In this document: positions 11,886 to 22,135 of the stretch, piece after piece
Numbering within the stretch: the stretch's first letter is position 1
Layout: each line of letters begins with the position of its first letter
Source of the DNA: Silurus meridionalis
Taxonomy: Eukaryota; Chordata; Actinopteri; Siluriformes; Siluridae
Assembly (NCBI RefSeq): GCF_014805685.1
Contig: NC_060885.1
Span: forward strand, 11,596,132-11,660,131
Direction of reading: 5' to 3'
DNA: 64,000 nt
Made by a program: the position numbers and the translations under genes
The notes under the pieces: generated by a model
What the model saw: the letters and a program-made list of their open reading frames with translations, nothing else
Databases searched by the model: none
Told to the model about the DNA's origin: nothing

Positions 11886-13230
11886 CTGCTTTGCAATGAT
11901 CGAATATTCCCCTTATTTTTGGGACCGTAATCCCAGTCTTGAGAAGAAAATGCCCGTGTATGAAGGGAAAGTTCTACATCATTGCTCCATGACTGATTCG
12001 ATTTAATAACAGACTCGTGAGGAGGTCAGAGAAGGTGACAGCCTGGATAGCAGCCAGCTGCACAGTTAACAGCACCATGACCTGGTTTGTCCCTGTAGGA
12101 TTAGTTCATCACGACACAGGTCTCAGTCAGAAGCTTCTCATCATTAACTGCTTTTTAGGCTCCAATATGATAGGGAAGAAAATCTCTGCTTTAAATACTG
12201 AATATTTACAATCATTCTGTAATATTCATATTCCCAGAATTGGAATTCCTTAAACTGATATGCATAGAACACAGCCGATATAATAAGTTATGTAGGATGC
12301 AATGCATAAAATGGATGCCCTGTTTACAAACTGCACAAATATGGTTCATGATTTAGATTTAGACATGCGTACAAGCTCCACAACGGCCTGCAGCCATACA
12401 GCAGCTTTACTCCAGGGAGATCTTCACCATCCTCCTCATCTTTTCTCATTGTTGTGTAACAGACCGCCGCTCATATCTCATTCTCTGGCCTGATCTACTC
12501 ACATAATCAAAAGAAAAAGGTGATGATAGTGGAGAAAAAGTCAATAGGCTCTGCAATATTCCTGCTAAGGTAGGCTTTATCAGCCTACAGTCAAAGACAG
12601 CGAAAGAAAAGCGGGTGAATTAGAGAGGCGTGAGGAGGAGTGCTAAGTGCCGAGTCATGTAAAGTGTGGGAGAGAAAACTTTAGGAAAAACTTTTTCCAA
12701 GCATTCCACTAACTGATTTTTTTTTTCCTGGGGGAAAAGCTTTTACTATGCTAGAAATCAATTCAAATTATTTTTTTCAACCCGACGGAGCCATCAGTAG
12801 ACTGCTATAACGATGTGTTAGTTGTGTGTGATGTGTGCGTCTGACTTGTGAAGTTTAATATGAGTTCCAACCCAAATCTCAGCTCAATGTAGGATCGCTT
12901 GTCCATCCTGTAACTGTGAAATAATCCAGTCAGCCAAAACATGACAGAAAAGTAAAAAATAAACATCCTCCAGCATGCTAATGTCATGTCTAATGTCTAG
13001 CATTCAAAAAGTATACACCCTTTACCACCCATTCCCTTTACTAATATCAGAGCTGACTATGTATTTCAGGCAACAGCAGAATGAGCAAGCAAGCCCCTTA
13101 CACAACCCTGTGAGCTTGAGACACATACACACACTGCCCTTTATCATTAAACAGAAAAAATTTCCTGGTTAAGCAAAAGCCAAGAGCCAGCTTGGAAGAT
13201 TTTTGCCTCCCGTTCCCTATCCATTTTTGC
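11886..13230. other. Intergenic DNA and arsi 3' flank
   Basis: No coding feature. On the minus strand an ATTAAA (TTTAAT on the plus strand at 12854-12859) about 370 bases after the arsi stop codon is a possible polyadenylation signal. No canonical AATAAA is nearer. A genuine 3' UTR end cannot be fixed without RNA data. Confidence 0.45.
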
Positions 13231-14323
13231 CTAAAAGTAAAAAGCTGCTCTTTGTAGCCGTGTTCCCACCTTTCTAAATAAAGCTCTCAGTCTGCACACT
13301 TTGCAGGTTTTGAATCGAAGCTTCCATCTGCGCCTATCCGTCGCTCTTTTTCCATCTCTGCCCTCCTCATCGTTCTTTGCCAGCCATGGCATCCAGACGC
13401 CTCCATGAAGCTGAGGGTCAGCCATCGGATCATCTGGTGGGTTTCTTGGAGGCACAGCAGTGCGGTTATACTCAGCAATCCTCGAGAGCAGAAGCTTTAC
13501 CACCTCAGGCCTAGCTTCAGCCAGATCGCGCCTCTCAAAAGGGTCAGCGCTAATGTTGAAGAGCCACACGGACTTCCCACGCTGGTCCTGCCTCTTCTCC
13601 ATGTCCTGCCAGTGCTGTCGAGTTCCAGGCAGGATCTGCACGGGGAACCAGTCTCCATCTCCCACGTTCCCCGTCAGGAGCTTCCATTCACCCACTCGAA
13701 TTGCTGCACGCACTCCCGTGTCCCAGATCCCGAAGCCGTTTACAGTCAACTGTGCGCGATCATGTTCTCCGTGGCGCCGTGAAACCGGGTCGATGTTAAA
13801 CAGGATTTCGGTACGAGGGCAAGGTAGGCCCTGACTAATAGCCCCCCACACGTTACACCCATCTAAACGCCGAGGCTCGGGCTCGGGAGAACCTGCCAGA
13901 TACAGCAAAGTCGGGTACCAATCCGAAACATGTATTAAAGCACGACTGATCTTCTGCTTCATTTTCAGCAGAGGGCTGTGAACAAAGCCCACCGCTCTGA
14001 CTCCTCCCTCCCAGTATGAGCCTTTTCCTCCACGCAAGGGCCAATTGCAGCCACCTGACAAAGGCTGGCCTCCGTTATCCGAAGAGTAGATGAGCACGGA
14101 GTTGCGATAGTAGCCTCGATTACGCATCTCCGCCACAATCTCACCCACAGCCTGGTCCACACCAGTCAGCATGGCGGCGTAATGGCGGCGCGGCTGATTC
14201 CCAAGAGATGCATAACGCTGGAGGAGATCAGCAGGAGCCTGCAAAGGAGTGTGAGCAGCCTGGAGTGCCACATAGAGGAACAGAGGCTGGCGACGATCAT
14301 GAGTCCGCAAGATCGTTTTCACC
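13231..14323 (-). CDS. arsi: arsi coding exon 3
   Basis: 1093 bases from the completed Arg codon ([20 protein letters not shown]) to the TAG at 13231-13233. The acceptor is CTTCTCAG ending at 14324. It codes for the core beta-sheet, the SSDNGGQ metal/active-site segment and the C-terminal basic CKVC tail. Confidence 0.93.
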
Positions 14324-16911
14324 CTGAGAAGTGTGCAAATTAACCACTGATTAAAAACACACAACACACTATAAATCCATAAAATAAAAAAAATGAAAAA
14401 AAGAAAAAGAAAAGAAATCTTGATAATAATTACTAATTAAAAAAAAGTATTGCATTTAAGCAGATTGAGTTTCACTACATCAAATTAACACAGTAAGTAC
14501 ATTACAAAAAAGCAAACTCCCCAATGATTTTGTCACTAAACACATCATAATCTCAATCATTGCCATGATGTAAATTTTGTTAGAAGTTAATACACTAAAT
14601 TAATTAAATTAAAAAACTTTCTTTCGGCTTCTCCCATTAGGGGTCGCCACATCGGACCATCCACATGTTTGATTTGGCACAAGTTTTTACGCTGAATGCC
14701 CTTCCTAACGCAACCCTCCCCATTTATCCGGGCTTGGGACCGGCACTAAGGCTTGTGCAACCCTAATGGCTGGGGTTGGTTCCCTGACCGGGGATCGAAC
14801 CCGGGCCGCAGCGGTGAGAGCGCCGCATCCTAACCACTAGACCACCAGGGAACCTACACTATATGAATTAAATTAAAAGTATGAAAGTATTGTGAACACT
14901 TGAATTTTCCAGCCATATGTGCCTTTTCCTCCAAACTGTTAACACAAGTCAAAGGCACATGATTGTACAGGACGTCTTTGGATGCGCTAGCATTGCATTA
15001 ACCATTCAACTGAACTAGGAGTCCCGAACCTGTTCCAGCATGACAGTACCCCTGTGCAGAGAACCAACTCTATGAAGATATGGTTTACATTGGTTAGAGT
15101 GAAAGATCTCCTGCTACAGAGCTCTGACCTCAGCCTTACTGAACACCTGAATCACCTTTGGGATAAATTGGAACGCTGACTGCACCCCAGACCTCCTCAC
15201 CTCAGCCTACATCAGAACCTGACTTTACTGTGTGGCTGAATGAATCTCCACTAAGCTCCACAAGCACACTACAAAGAGTGGAGGTTATTATGACAGCAAA
15301 ATAGGGACTAAATGTGGAATGGGATGTCAAAAAAAGGACATAGGAATCTCATTGTCAGGTGTCCACAAACGTTTTACCAACAGTTGAGCAAATACGTCAT
15401 TATATAGGAAGAAACCTGATTATTGGGTGAGTCATGTAGGTTCAGTTTTCCTATAATGCAAGAACATGTAAATGTAATTAAACTGTTATCTCAAAATCTT
15501 TTGAAATCTGGTGACCTTGTAGTTTAGCATAGGGCTATTCTTAACCCTTGTAGTTATAAGCCAAACGAGATAAGCTTAAAAGATCATTTTATTCATCTAT
15601 ACATTTATGTAGAAAGTAGCACTTCAAGGTAATACTACCACCAAACTACGAGGGCGTTTAAGTCAAACTGGGATTTGAGTTTAAAAAATAAAAAAATTTC
15701 AGAAATAGAAACTGCACTTATTTTCACCCCCGCTACATTTATACACTTATCCCAGCATTTAATTAACGGCAGGAAAGTTTCATCACAGGAATGACCACTG
15801 TGTGCAAAAAAACACTATGACTGGTTTGACTTGAACACCCCTTGTATAATTCTTTGAAGACAAAGCACTGATAATTCTAACAACATAAATAATCAACCAA
15901 GTCAAATGAAGTGTTGCATCACCTCTGTGCATAAAGCCATGTAGAGTAATTCCCGCTCAATTCCCAGGCCGGCCGTTCCCCGTCGTGCAGGTCAAAGCCA
16001 CAGGTTTCCGCTCCGTCACAGCTCTGGAAGTTATAATGGTCTCCGCTGCCAGTCAATGAACCCAGAAAGCTCTGGAAGCCTCGGCTAGTGGGCAGACACT
16101 CACGACGGCAGAAGCCCAGGTGCCACTTTCCCACCATGTGGGTGCTGTAGCCGGCCTGACGCAACCTTTCGGGAAGCGTGGGCGTGTCGAAGGGCAGACA
16201 CAGGGGCTGGCGTGAGCGGATGATGGAGTGTTGGAGGCCCGTGCGAATTTGGTACCTGCCACATCCACGGAAGTGTTTTAATGAGACTGGAGCAGTTGCA
16301 AGAGGAATAGTTTTCGACTGAATAGTTTTCGTCTATAAAATATATCATCCGCAAAGAGTCGGAGCTCCCGCTGCTTTATGGTAACTTAATATTATCCCCT
16401 TAAGCTGTAATTGTTTCACATATTCTGGCATTTTTTCTTATAAATAAACAAATAACAAATCAAAGCATCTCATATATCAGCCTCTTAAGTTTCTGGATAA
16501 TTATATAGAAAAATACACAGAATAGTACTCACATGCATACATTGCAGGTTTAAGGACAATCATGCAACAATTTTTTCTAATAAGCAAATACACTCACCGT
16601 CCGGTCATGAGCTGACTACGAGAGGGCGAGCAGATTGGCTGGACGTAGTAGTTCTCCAGCTTCACCCCTTCAGCAGCCAGCTGGTCCAGTACTGGAGTGT
16701 GGATGTCCGAACCATGATAGCCCACATCACTGAAGCCCTGATCGTCCACCATCACAAAGACGATGTGTGGAGGGATTTTAGCGTCGCTAAGTGGTTTCAG
16801 GTAGGTCTTGCGCTCTGTATTGAGTAGCAGTGCTGGTCTCAGGCATGAAAGGCAACCGAGTGCCACCCAGAATGTAGGCAAACCAGAGATCCAGATCATG
16901 GTCAAATCCAT
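13231..16911 (-). CDS. arsi: Arylsulfatase I, complete, three coding exons
   Basis: Sulfatase of the arylsulfatase B/I/J group, acting in the secretory pathway/lysosome; its physiological substrate is not firmly established. Exons: 16598-16911, 15923-16255, 13231-14323; total 1740 bases, 579 residues (human ARSI 569). Residues 1-30 form a hydrophobic signal peptide. The metal-binding pair D56-D57 lies in VMVDDQGF. The formylglycine motif CSPSR begins at Cys94 in [15 protein letters not shown]. The second sulfatase signature is [13 protein letters not shown], followed by [22 protein letters not shown] and ADPFERRDL. The C-terminal [12 protein letters not shown] segment is ARSI-like, not ARSJ-like. 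An in-frame ATG at 17052 exists, but an acceptor-like TTTCTGTCAG ending at 16956 points to a 5' UTR exon beginning near 16955 and to the start at 16911; Met5 is an alternative start. The intron between exons 2 and 3 appears extra relative to mammals. Confidence 0.93.
14615..14854 (-). mobile_element. tRNA-Glu-headed SINE with LINE-derived body
   Basis: On the minus strand it begins with a 72-base tRNA-Glu-like head (14780-14851), continues with a body containing CAGCCATTAGGGTTGCACAA and CCCAAGCCCGGATAAATGG, and ends with GTGGCGACCCCTAATGGGAG then AAGCCGAAAG. The flanks are a 24-base duplication with two mismatches (14591-14614 and 14855-14878, both beginning TACACTA). The body matches the 5' end of the LINE at 18104-20447 (its 20340-20447 part) and the tail matches that LINE's 3' end (18110-18150). 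This implies mobilisation by that LINE family. Confidence 0.85.
14780..14851 (-). repeat. tRNA-Glu(CTC)-like head of the SINE
   Basis: 72 bases folding as tRNA-Glu: the acceptor strand starts TCCCTGG, the anticodon arm is CGGCG-CTCTCAC-CGCTG with anticodon CTC and one G-U pair, and the B box reads GGTTCGATCC. It differs from vertebrate tRNA-Glu-CTC at only a few positions. Because it is joined to a SINE body inside flanking duplications, I regard it as a SINE promoter, not a functional tRNA gene. Confidence 0.8.
14855..15395 (+). mobile_element. Tc1-derived miniature element (family B, copy 1)
   Basis: It runs from TACACTATATG near 14855, through TTTTCCAGCCATATGTG, CCTGTTCCAGCATGACAGT, ATGAAGATATGG and GAGTGGAGGTTATTATGACA, to GTGTCCACAAACGTTTT near 15395. 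This is the known order of a widespread fish Tc1-derived family. The same family lies inverted at 33294-33792. The SINE at 14615-14854 inserted at its left end, so the family's terminal sequence is what was duplicated. Confidence 0.75.
15649..15844 (-). mobile_element. Internally deleted mariner element
   Basis: The termini are inverted repeats (left CGAGGGCGTTTAAGTCAAAC, right GTTTGACTTGAACACCCCTTG), each next to a TA (15647-15648 and 15845-15846), the mariner target site. The minus strand of the interior still reads a mariner transposase C-terminal remnant ([17 protein letters not shown]). Only 196 bases remain, so it is non-autonomous. It lies about 75 bases past the arsi exon 2 donor. Confidence 0.8.
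15923..16255 (-). CDS. arsi: arsi coding exon 2
   Basis: 333 bases from [12 protein letters not shown] to NYSTWLYAQ, ending with two bases of an Arg codon. The acceptor is GGCAG at 16256-16260 and the donor GTGATG at 15917-15922. It contains the second sulfatase signature with the conserved Lys and His, and a glycosylation sequon NYS. Confidence 0.92.
16256..16597 (-). other. arsi: arsi intron 1
   Basis: 342 bases with a GTGAGT donor and a GGCAG acceptor. AT-rich; an imperfect direct repeat (AATAGTTTTCGACTG / AATAGTTTTCGTCTA) occurs near 16307-16335. Nothing else is recognised. Confidence 0.8.
16598..16911 (-). CDS. arsi: arsi coding exon 1
   Basis: 314 bases: start codon, signal peptide, first metal-binding Asp pair and the CSPSR formylglycine site. 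It ends inside the Arg codon after LMTG. The donor is GTGAGT at 16592-16597. Confidence 0.92.
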
Positions 16912-17188
16912 CTGACAATCCTGTGTGAGCCACTGTGGTTCGAATATCCTTCCACCTGACAGAAAGAAATACAGTGAAATCCCATTCAACTGAGTCACAA
17001 CATCTGAGGATGCAGAAATTACTATCCCACAGCAGATTTGTCTTGAATGCATCTACTCTGACTAAATGAATGCTTACAGACCGTTAAGCAGAAACAAGCT
17101 CTCCCTAACAGCAGCCTGCTACATTCCTCACACAGACCAGGCGCCTCGACAGAGGGCCAACAAGAACAGGGCAAACAAGCAGGCATGG

Positions 17189-17189
17189 C

Positions 17190-17220
<31 letters not shown>
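17189..17220. repeat. (CA)n microsatellite
   Basis: CA dinucleotide run about 0.3 kb upstream of the arsi start codon. Confidence 0.95.
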
Positions 17221-17639
17221 CACAGGTAAGAGATAAACAAAGCTACAGTTTCTCAACCTCGAAATGTTTTGAGAATAAGAGATATTCAATACATGCACTG
17301 TAAACACTACAAAAACATGACATGTGTAATGCAATATTCAGTGAAACCGCATATCAGTTCAGATGTCTAATGTGATATGGATCAGGTGAAAGGTTTCAGC
17401 TCAAAAACATTTCCCAGAAACAGAGCAAAGGAAGGCAGGATTTCCAGCTAGATATTTTATATTGCTTGCACATTATGTTAACATACAATAGACTGACCAC
17501 CAAGCGTCTGCAAGTCTTGGAAGCTGAGAGATGAGACAATCAAACATGATGGGAAGATTGATGTTGGGAGATGGAAGAAGCAGATATTTTTGAATGAGGT
17601 ATAATGCCCTCAGTTGTGTAGTTGAGGATTAATGGGCTC

Positions 17640-17860
17640 AAGGGTCCAAAAGTGGCTCATCAGACCTGGACATTTTCGATGAGCCTGTGCCCACTGTAGC
17701 CTCAGATTCTTGTCTTTTTGACTAACAGGAGTGAAACATTATCTTATTGTGGTTGTAAATCGTATGCTTCAAGGTTTGTGTTCTGAGATGCCTTTTTGCA
17801 CGTTTGTAAAGAGTTCTTATGAGAGATTGAATCCTTCCTGCCCTCTAGAGGCACTCTGTT
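17640..17860 (-). mobile_element. Fragment of a Tc1-type element
   Basis: The order of blocks CTGGACATTTTCGATGAGCC, CCCACTGTAGCCTCAGATTC and CTTCAAGGTTTGTGTTCTGA to GTAAAGAGTTCTTATGAG matches the reversed transposase region of a fish Tc1 family as I recall it. No ends or frames remain. Confidence 0.5.
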
Positions 17861-18103
17861 CAATCTTTGACTATACTTTCTCAGCAGCAAGGCCACCTTA
17901 GTACTAGTCTTTCATTAGTAATCTCGTTTGTCCATGCACCACTGACCTGCCAATTAATTGGCACATTTGGTTTATAAATGTGCAGTAAAGGATCTTTAAC
18001 TTCAATACATCTTTCTTTGTGTTTATTCTCAGCCAGTGGACCTGCCAACAAAAGTTAGTAAGACTGCAGGAGTTACATTAGATTTTTTTTTTCTATATTT
18101 CAT

Positions 18104-20447
18104 CTTCGCCATCGTCTTCTTTCGGCTTTTCCCATTAGGGGTCGCCACAGCAGATCATCTGTCTCCACAACCCCCTTTCCTCTACATCTGCCATTTCAAC
18201 CCAACTACCTGCATGTCTTCCCTCACCACATCCATAAACCGCCTCCTTGGCCTTCCTCTTTTCCTCCTTTCTGGTGGCTCCATCCTCAGCATTTTCCTAC
18301 CGATATACCCCATGTCCCTCCTCTGCACATGTCCAAACCATCTCCCTCACCTTTTCTCTAAAACCTCCAACATGCGCTGTCCCGCTAATAAACTCCTTTC
18401 TAATCCTGTCCATCGTCACTGAAAATAAAAAACCTCAACATCTTCAGCTCTGCTACCTCCAGCTCCACCTCCTTTCCTTTACTCAATGCCACTGTCTCTA
18501 AACCATACAACATTGCAGGTCTCACCACAGTCCTATAAACTTTTCCTTTCACTTTTGCAGATACTCTTCTATCACAAATCACTCCTGCCATTCTTTTCCA
18601 CCCACTCCACCCTGCCTGCACTCTTTTCTTCACTTCTCTAACACACTCTCCATTTCTTTGCACTGTTGACACCAGGTACTTAAACCTTCTCCACCTCTTC
18701 TCTCTGCAACCGCACCACTCTCGTGAAGATTATGGACTTTAAAGAAGTAGATGCCGAACTCGCAAACATCCTGAACCATCTAGAGACGTATCAGTGCCAA
18801 ATGGATCCCACTACATGTGTGGAGTTTTGACATTGGACCTCCTGGAGTGTTTTAAGGCTCTGGCATGGAGAAGCTGTTGCTGGATCTGTGACGATAGCAA
18901 AAAGATTAATGATCAAACTCTTGATGTCACCCAAATGAGGATGGGTTCCCCTTTTAAATCTGGTTCCTCTCAAGGTTTTTTCCTCATTACATCTAAGGGA
19001 GTTTTTCCTTGCCACAGTCGCCACGGCTTGCTCATCAGGGATAAATGCACACCATTCACCTTGACTGTTGATTTCTGTAAAGCTGCTTTGAGACAATGTC
19101 TGTTGTTAAAAAACGCTATAGAAATAAACTTGACTTGACTCCTCCCTCGCATTCACACACATGTACTCTGTCTTACTCCTACTGACTTTCATTGATATTC
19201 TCTCCAGCACGTCTCTCCACCTCTCCAGGCTCTTCTCAACCTGCTCTCTACTCTCACCACAAATAACAATATCGTCCGGAAAAATCATAGTCTATGGAGA
19301 CTCCTGTCTGACCTTGTCTGTCAATCTGTCAATCTCCACTGCAAACAGGAAAGGGCTCAGAGCCGATCCTTGATGCAGTACCTTTCTAGCGGTCTCCCTT
19401 ATCACTTCTGCAGTAGTTGCCCAATCATCCAGCACATCTTCACCACCACTGACCTCTTCCCTGAATCTCACACTAGTCTTCCTCCTTCAGTTTCCACCAT
19501 CCTCTTTCAGTCTTCACTCTCCTCCTCTTCTTCTTCACCTCCAAAACCATCCTACAGACCACCATCCGATACTGTCTAACTACATTGTCCCCTGCCAACA
19601 CCTTACAGTCTCCAATCTCCTTCAGGTTGCATCTCCTACAAAAAGAACATAGTCCAGCTGTGTGCACCTTCCTCCACTCTTATGTCACCCTTTCCTCCTC
19701 TTTCTTCTTAAAATAAGTATTCATCACTGCCATTTTCATCCTTTTAGCAAAATCTACCATCATCTGCCCTTCCACGTTCCTCTCCATAAGGCCATACCTA
19801 CCCATCACCTCGTCACTTATGTTCACTTCATAAGATTATAATCTGGCCCAATCACCAAGCTTTCTTTCCTATGTACCCCATCTACCTCTTCATCTAACTC
19901 ACTCCAGAATTTTTCCTTCTCCTCCATCTCACAGCCCACTTGTGGCGCATAAGCACTGATGACATTTATCATCATCCCGTCAACATCCAGCTTCATGTTC
20001 ATCCACTACACTCTTACTGTACTCTTCCTTCAGAATCACTATTTACCTACACCATTTCTCTTTCCATCCACACAGTGGTAGAACAGTTTAAACCCACCTC
20101 CAATGTTCCTGGCCTTACTCCGTTTCCACTTGGTCTCCTGAACACACAACATATCTACCTTTCTCCTCTCCATCATATCAGCTTTTGCTCTCCCTTTACC
20201 AGCGGACGTCTTCCTCCTCTCCTTCTCCTCCTTCAGCTAACAGTAGCCCGATTTCCACCGGTACCCTGTTGGCTAACGATACCTGTGGCGGTTGTTGGAA
20301 ACCCGGGCCTCGACCGATCCGGTATGAAATTCTGGTTCGTAATCCGCATATTTAATTTGGCACACGTTTCAACGGAACCCTTTCCATTTATCCGGGCTTG
20401 GGACCGGCACCAAGAGTGCACTGGCTTGTGCAACCCTAATGGCTGGG
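18104..20447 (-). mobile_element. RTE-type LINE (non-LTR retrotransposon), disrupted
   Basis: A perfect 16-base duplication, TTTTTCTATATTTCAT, flanks it (18088-18103 and 20448-20463). Read on the minus strand: a 5' region starting CCCAGCCATTAGGGTTGCAC; an endonuclease remnant near 19900-19970 (NVISAYAPQVGCEMEEKEKF); a reverse transcriptase remnant at 19106-19288 (FPDDIVICGESREQVEKSLE); an RT C-terminal part at 18400-18672 (GVICDRRVSAKVKGKVYRTV and AMLYGLETVAL); and a 3' end GTGGCGACCCCTAATGGG then AAAAGCCGAAAG. Frameshifts and a 0.4-kb nested insertion make it inactive. Subtracting the insertion leaves about 1.9 kb, short for a complete RTE, so internal deletions are likely. The clade call rests on recalled protein similarity. 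Confidence 0.85.
18721..19141 (+). mobile_element. Nested non-LTR retrotransposon tail (family L, copy 2) inside the RTE LINE
   Basis: LINE sequence on both sides (reverse transcriptase to the right, RT C-terminal part to the left) is interrupted by an unrelated plus-strand segment. It contains GATGTCACCCAAATGAGGAT, GGTTCCTCTCAAGG, GCTCATCAGGGATAAATG and AAAGCTGCTTTGAGACAATG, and ends in a simple AAATAAACTTGACTTGACT tail. It is close in sequence to 33004-33184. No clear target duplication was found, so the left boundary is approximate. Confidence 0.75.
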
Positions 20448-22021
20448 TTTTTCTATATTTCATACAATATATAAATCTGGGTTAATTGATACTTGACAAT
20501 TCAAACAAAACTGTTATTAAAAAAAAAAATAAAAAGCTGTTGATCATTTTCTTTTCGCTAAGAATAATAAAAGTGGTCTGCAGCACAGTGCCATTTACTG
20601 AGACAAAACTGGAGCTGGTACTTACAAACTTTACAGACCCCTGCTGTATATGAGAACCAGTGACAGCAAAGGCTAAACATCGTAAATCATCAAGTTACGT
20701 AACAATGTTACAGGGCCTGTGACTGCTGAAATACACTTTTGAGTGGCACTAAACGGTCATAACCACAGATTATTTCTGTTTTCTATTTGTGCTGGGTTTA
20801 AGTGCTGTAAATCCAAACTCTGGGGCAAAAACAGTGAAATGAGAGACCCCACCTGTGAGAGATGTGCAGCACATCCGGCGTGCAAGAAGCCATCGGGGCC
20901 CATCGACCGCACCTCAGCTTTCCCCCATTGGTGTTGAGAGAAATCGATCGGGGGGGATAGAAAACAAGTCCATTTCCTACATTAGCCTAAAGTAGATGGT
21001 AAACTCAACCATTCCAAAACTGCCAGAGAAAATGAAAGAGGGACAGAAGAGGATTAAGAAGAAAATAAAGAGAGGAGGGTGAGAGAGAAATGATACAAAA
21101 CCCGGACTCATTCACATTAAGGATTGTATCTGAAATTGGGTTTCATAGAAGTGGATGGATTCTAATGAGCCATCAATCTTCTCTTCTGTGGGAATAAAGC
21201 ATCAGCTAATTCACCTAAGCTCCTGCTAAAAAGCAAAGCATACCATATCATAGCACTTTAAAGCACTGCAGCAATGGAAACACTCCCTCTTAAACAGTAC
21301 ACACCTCCCCTTGTGTAGCAAAACCAAACCAGAGTCTATTAGCAATCTGACAGCAAGATGTACCCAAGTGGACAGCACTGCAAGATATGACAGAATATAA
21401 GGGTTCACATTCGTCCCCAGTGGAAGCTTACATTGTAAAACGCAATAACCTGGCTGCTGAGTTTCTCTCCTGCACAAGACCAGATATCCATCTCTGTCAC
21501 AGCAATGGCTAAAGAACCAATCGCATGAACAGAATAGTGCTGGGAATTATTCAGTCACCAGACACTCATTGAAAGCAATAAAGCACTATCGAGTGGCTTC
21601 CATGTCAGAGTAGACTTGACGTTCTAGTGGGACTGTTCGCTCGTAAGAGCCCACAGGAGACCCTGGAGACTGATAAAATAATGGGTGCCTGCATGAGAAC
21701 TCCAGGACCGCCATCATGTGGACAAAGAAGGTAATACATGGAAACATGCAGTAGTACAGAAATAGTGTCCAGTTCAACAAAAACACAAATTATAAAACAT
21801 AAGATCAAACTTACAGGCAATACACTTACACATTTTTTTTATACAACCTTAAAAGAGAATTATCTGTGTAAAGCAATGTCCATTGTAAAAAAAAAAAAAA
21901 AAAAAAAAAACATTTATTGAATTAAATCATTCATTCCTATGTATGAATTTTTACTAATTAAAATTGTCCAGGCAACACTATGGTCAACATTAATGAATTA
22001 ATTCACTGATTCACCTTCAGA

Positions 22022-22135
22022 TGTGGGACGACATGCAGGTAGTTGGGGTAAAAGAGGCAGATGTAGAGGACGGGGGGGGGTATGGTGAGGGATTATCCAC
22101 TGTGGCGACTTCTAAAGGGAGAAGCCGAAAGAAGA
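22022..22135 (+). mobile_element. Very short 5'-truncated RTE LINE copy
   Basis: The 114 bases end in GTGGCGACTTCTAAAGGGAG then AAGCCGAAAGAAGA, the LINE 3' end. They are flanked by a perfect 15-base duplication, TGATTCACCTTCAGA (22007-22021 and 22136-22150). Orientation is plus, opposite to the long copy at 18104-20447. Confidence 0.85.

Larger units (their letters stand above)
14324..15922 (-). other. arsi: arsi intron 2, filled with mobile elements
   Basis: About 1.6 kb between coding exons 2 and 3. It carries a tRNA-Glu-derived SINE, a Tc1-type miniature element and a short mariner derivative, listed separately. The remaining sequence is AT-rich without further recognisable content. Confidence 0.8.

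Noticed and set aside
14780..14851. A tRNA-Glu(CTC) gene
   Set aside because: The cloverleaf is nearly perfect, but it is continuous with a LINE-derived body and lies inside a 24-base duplication, so it is a SINE head.
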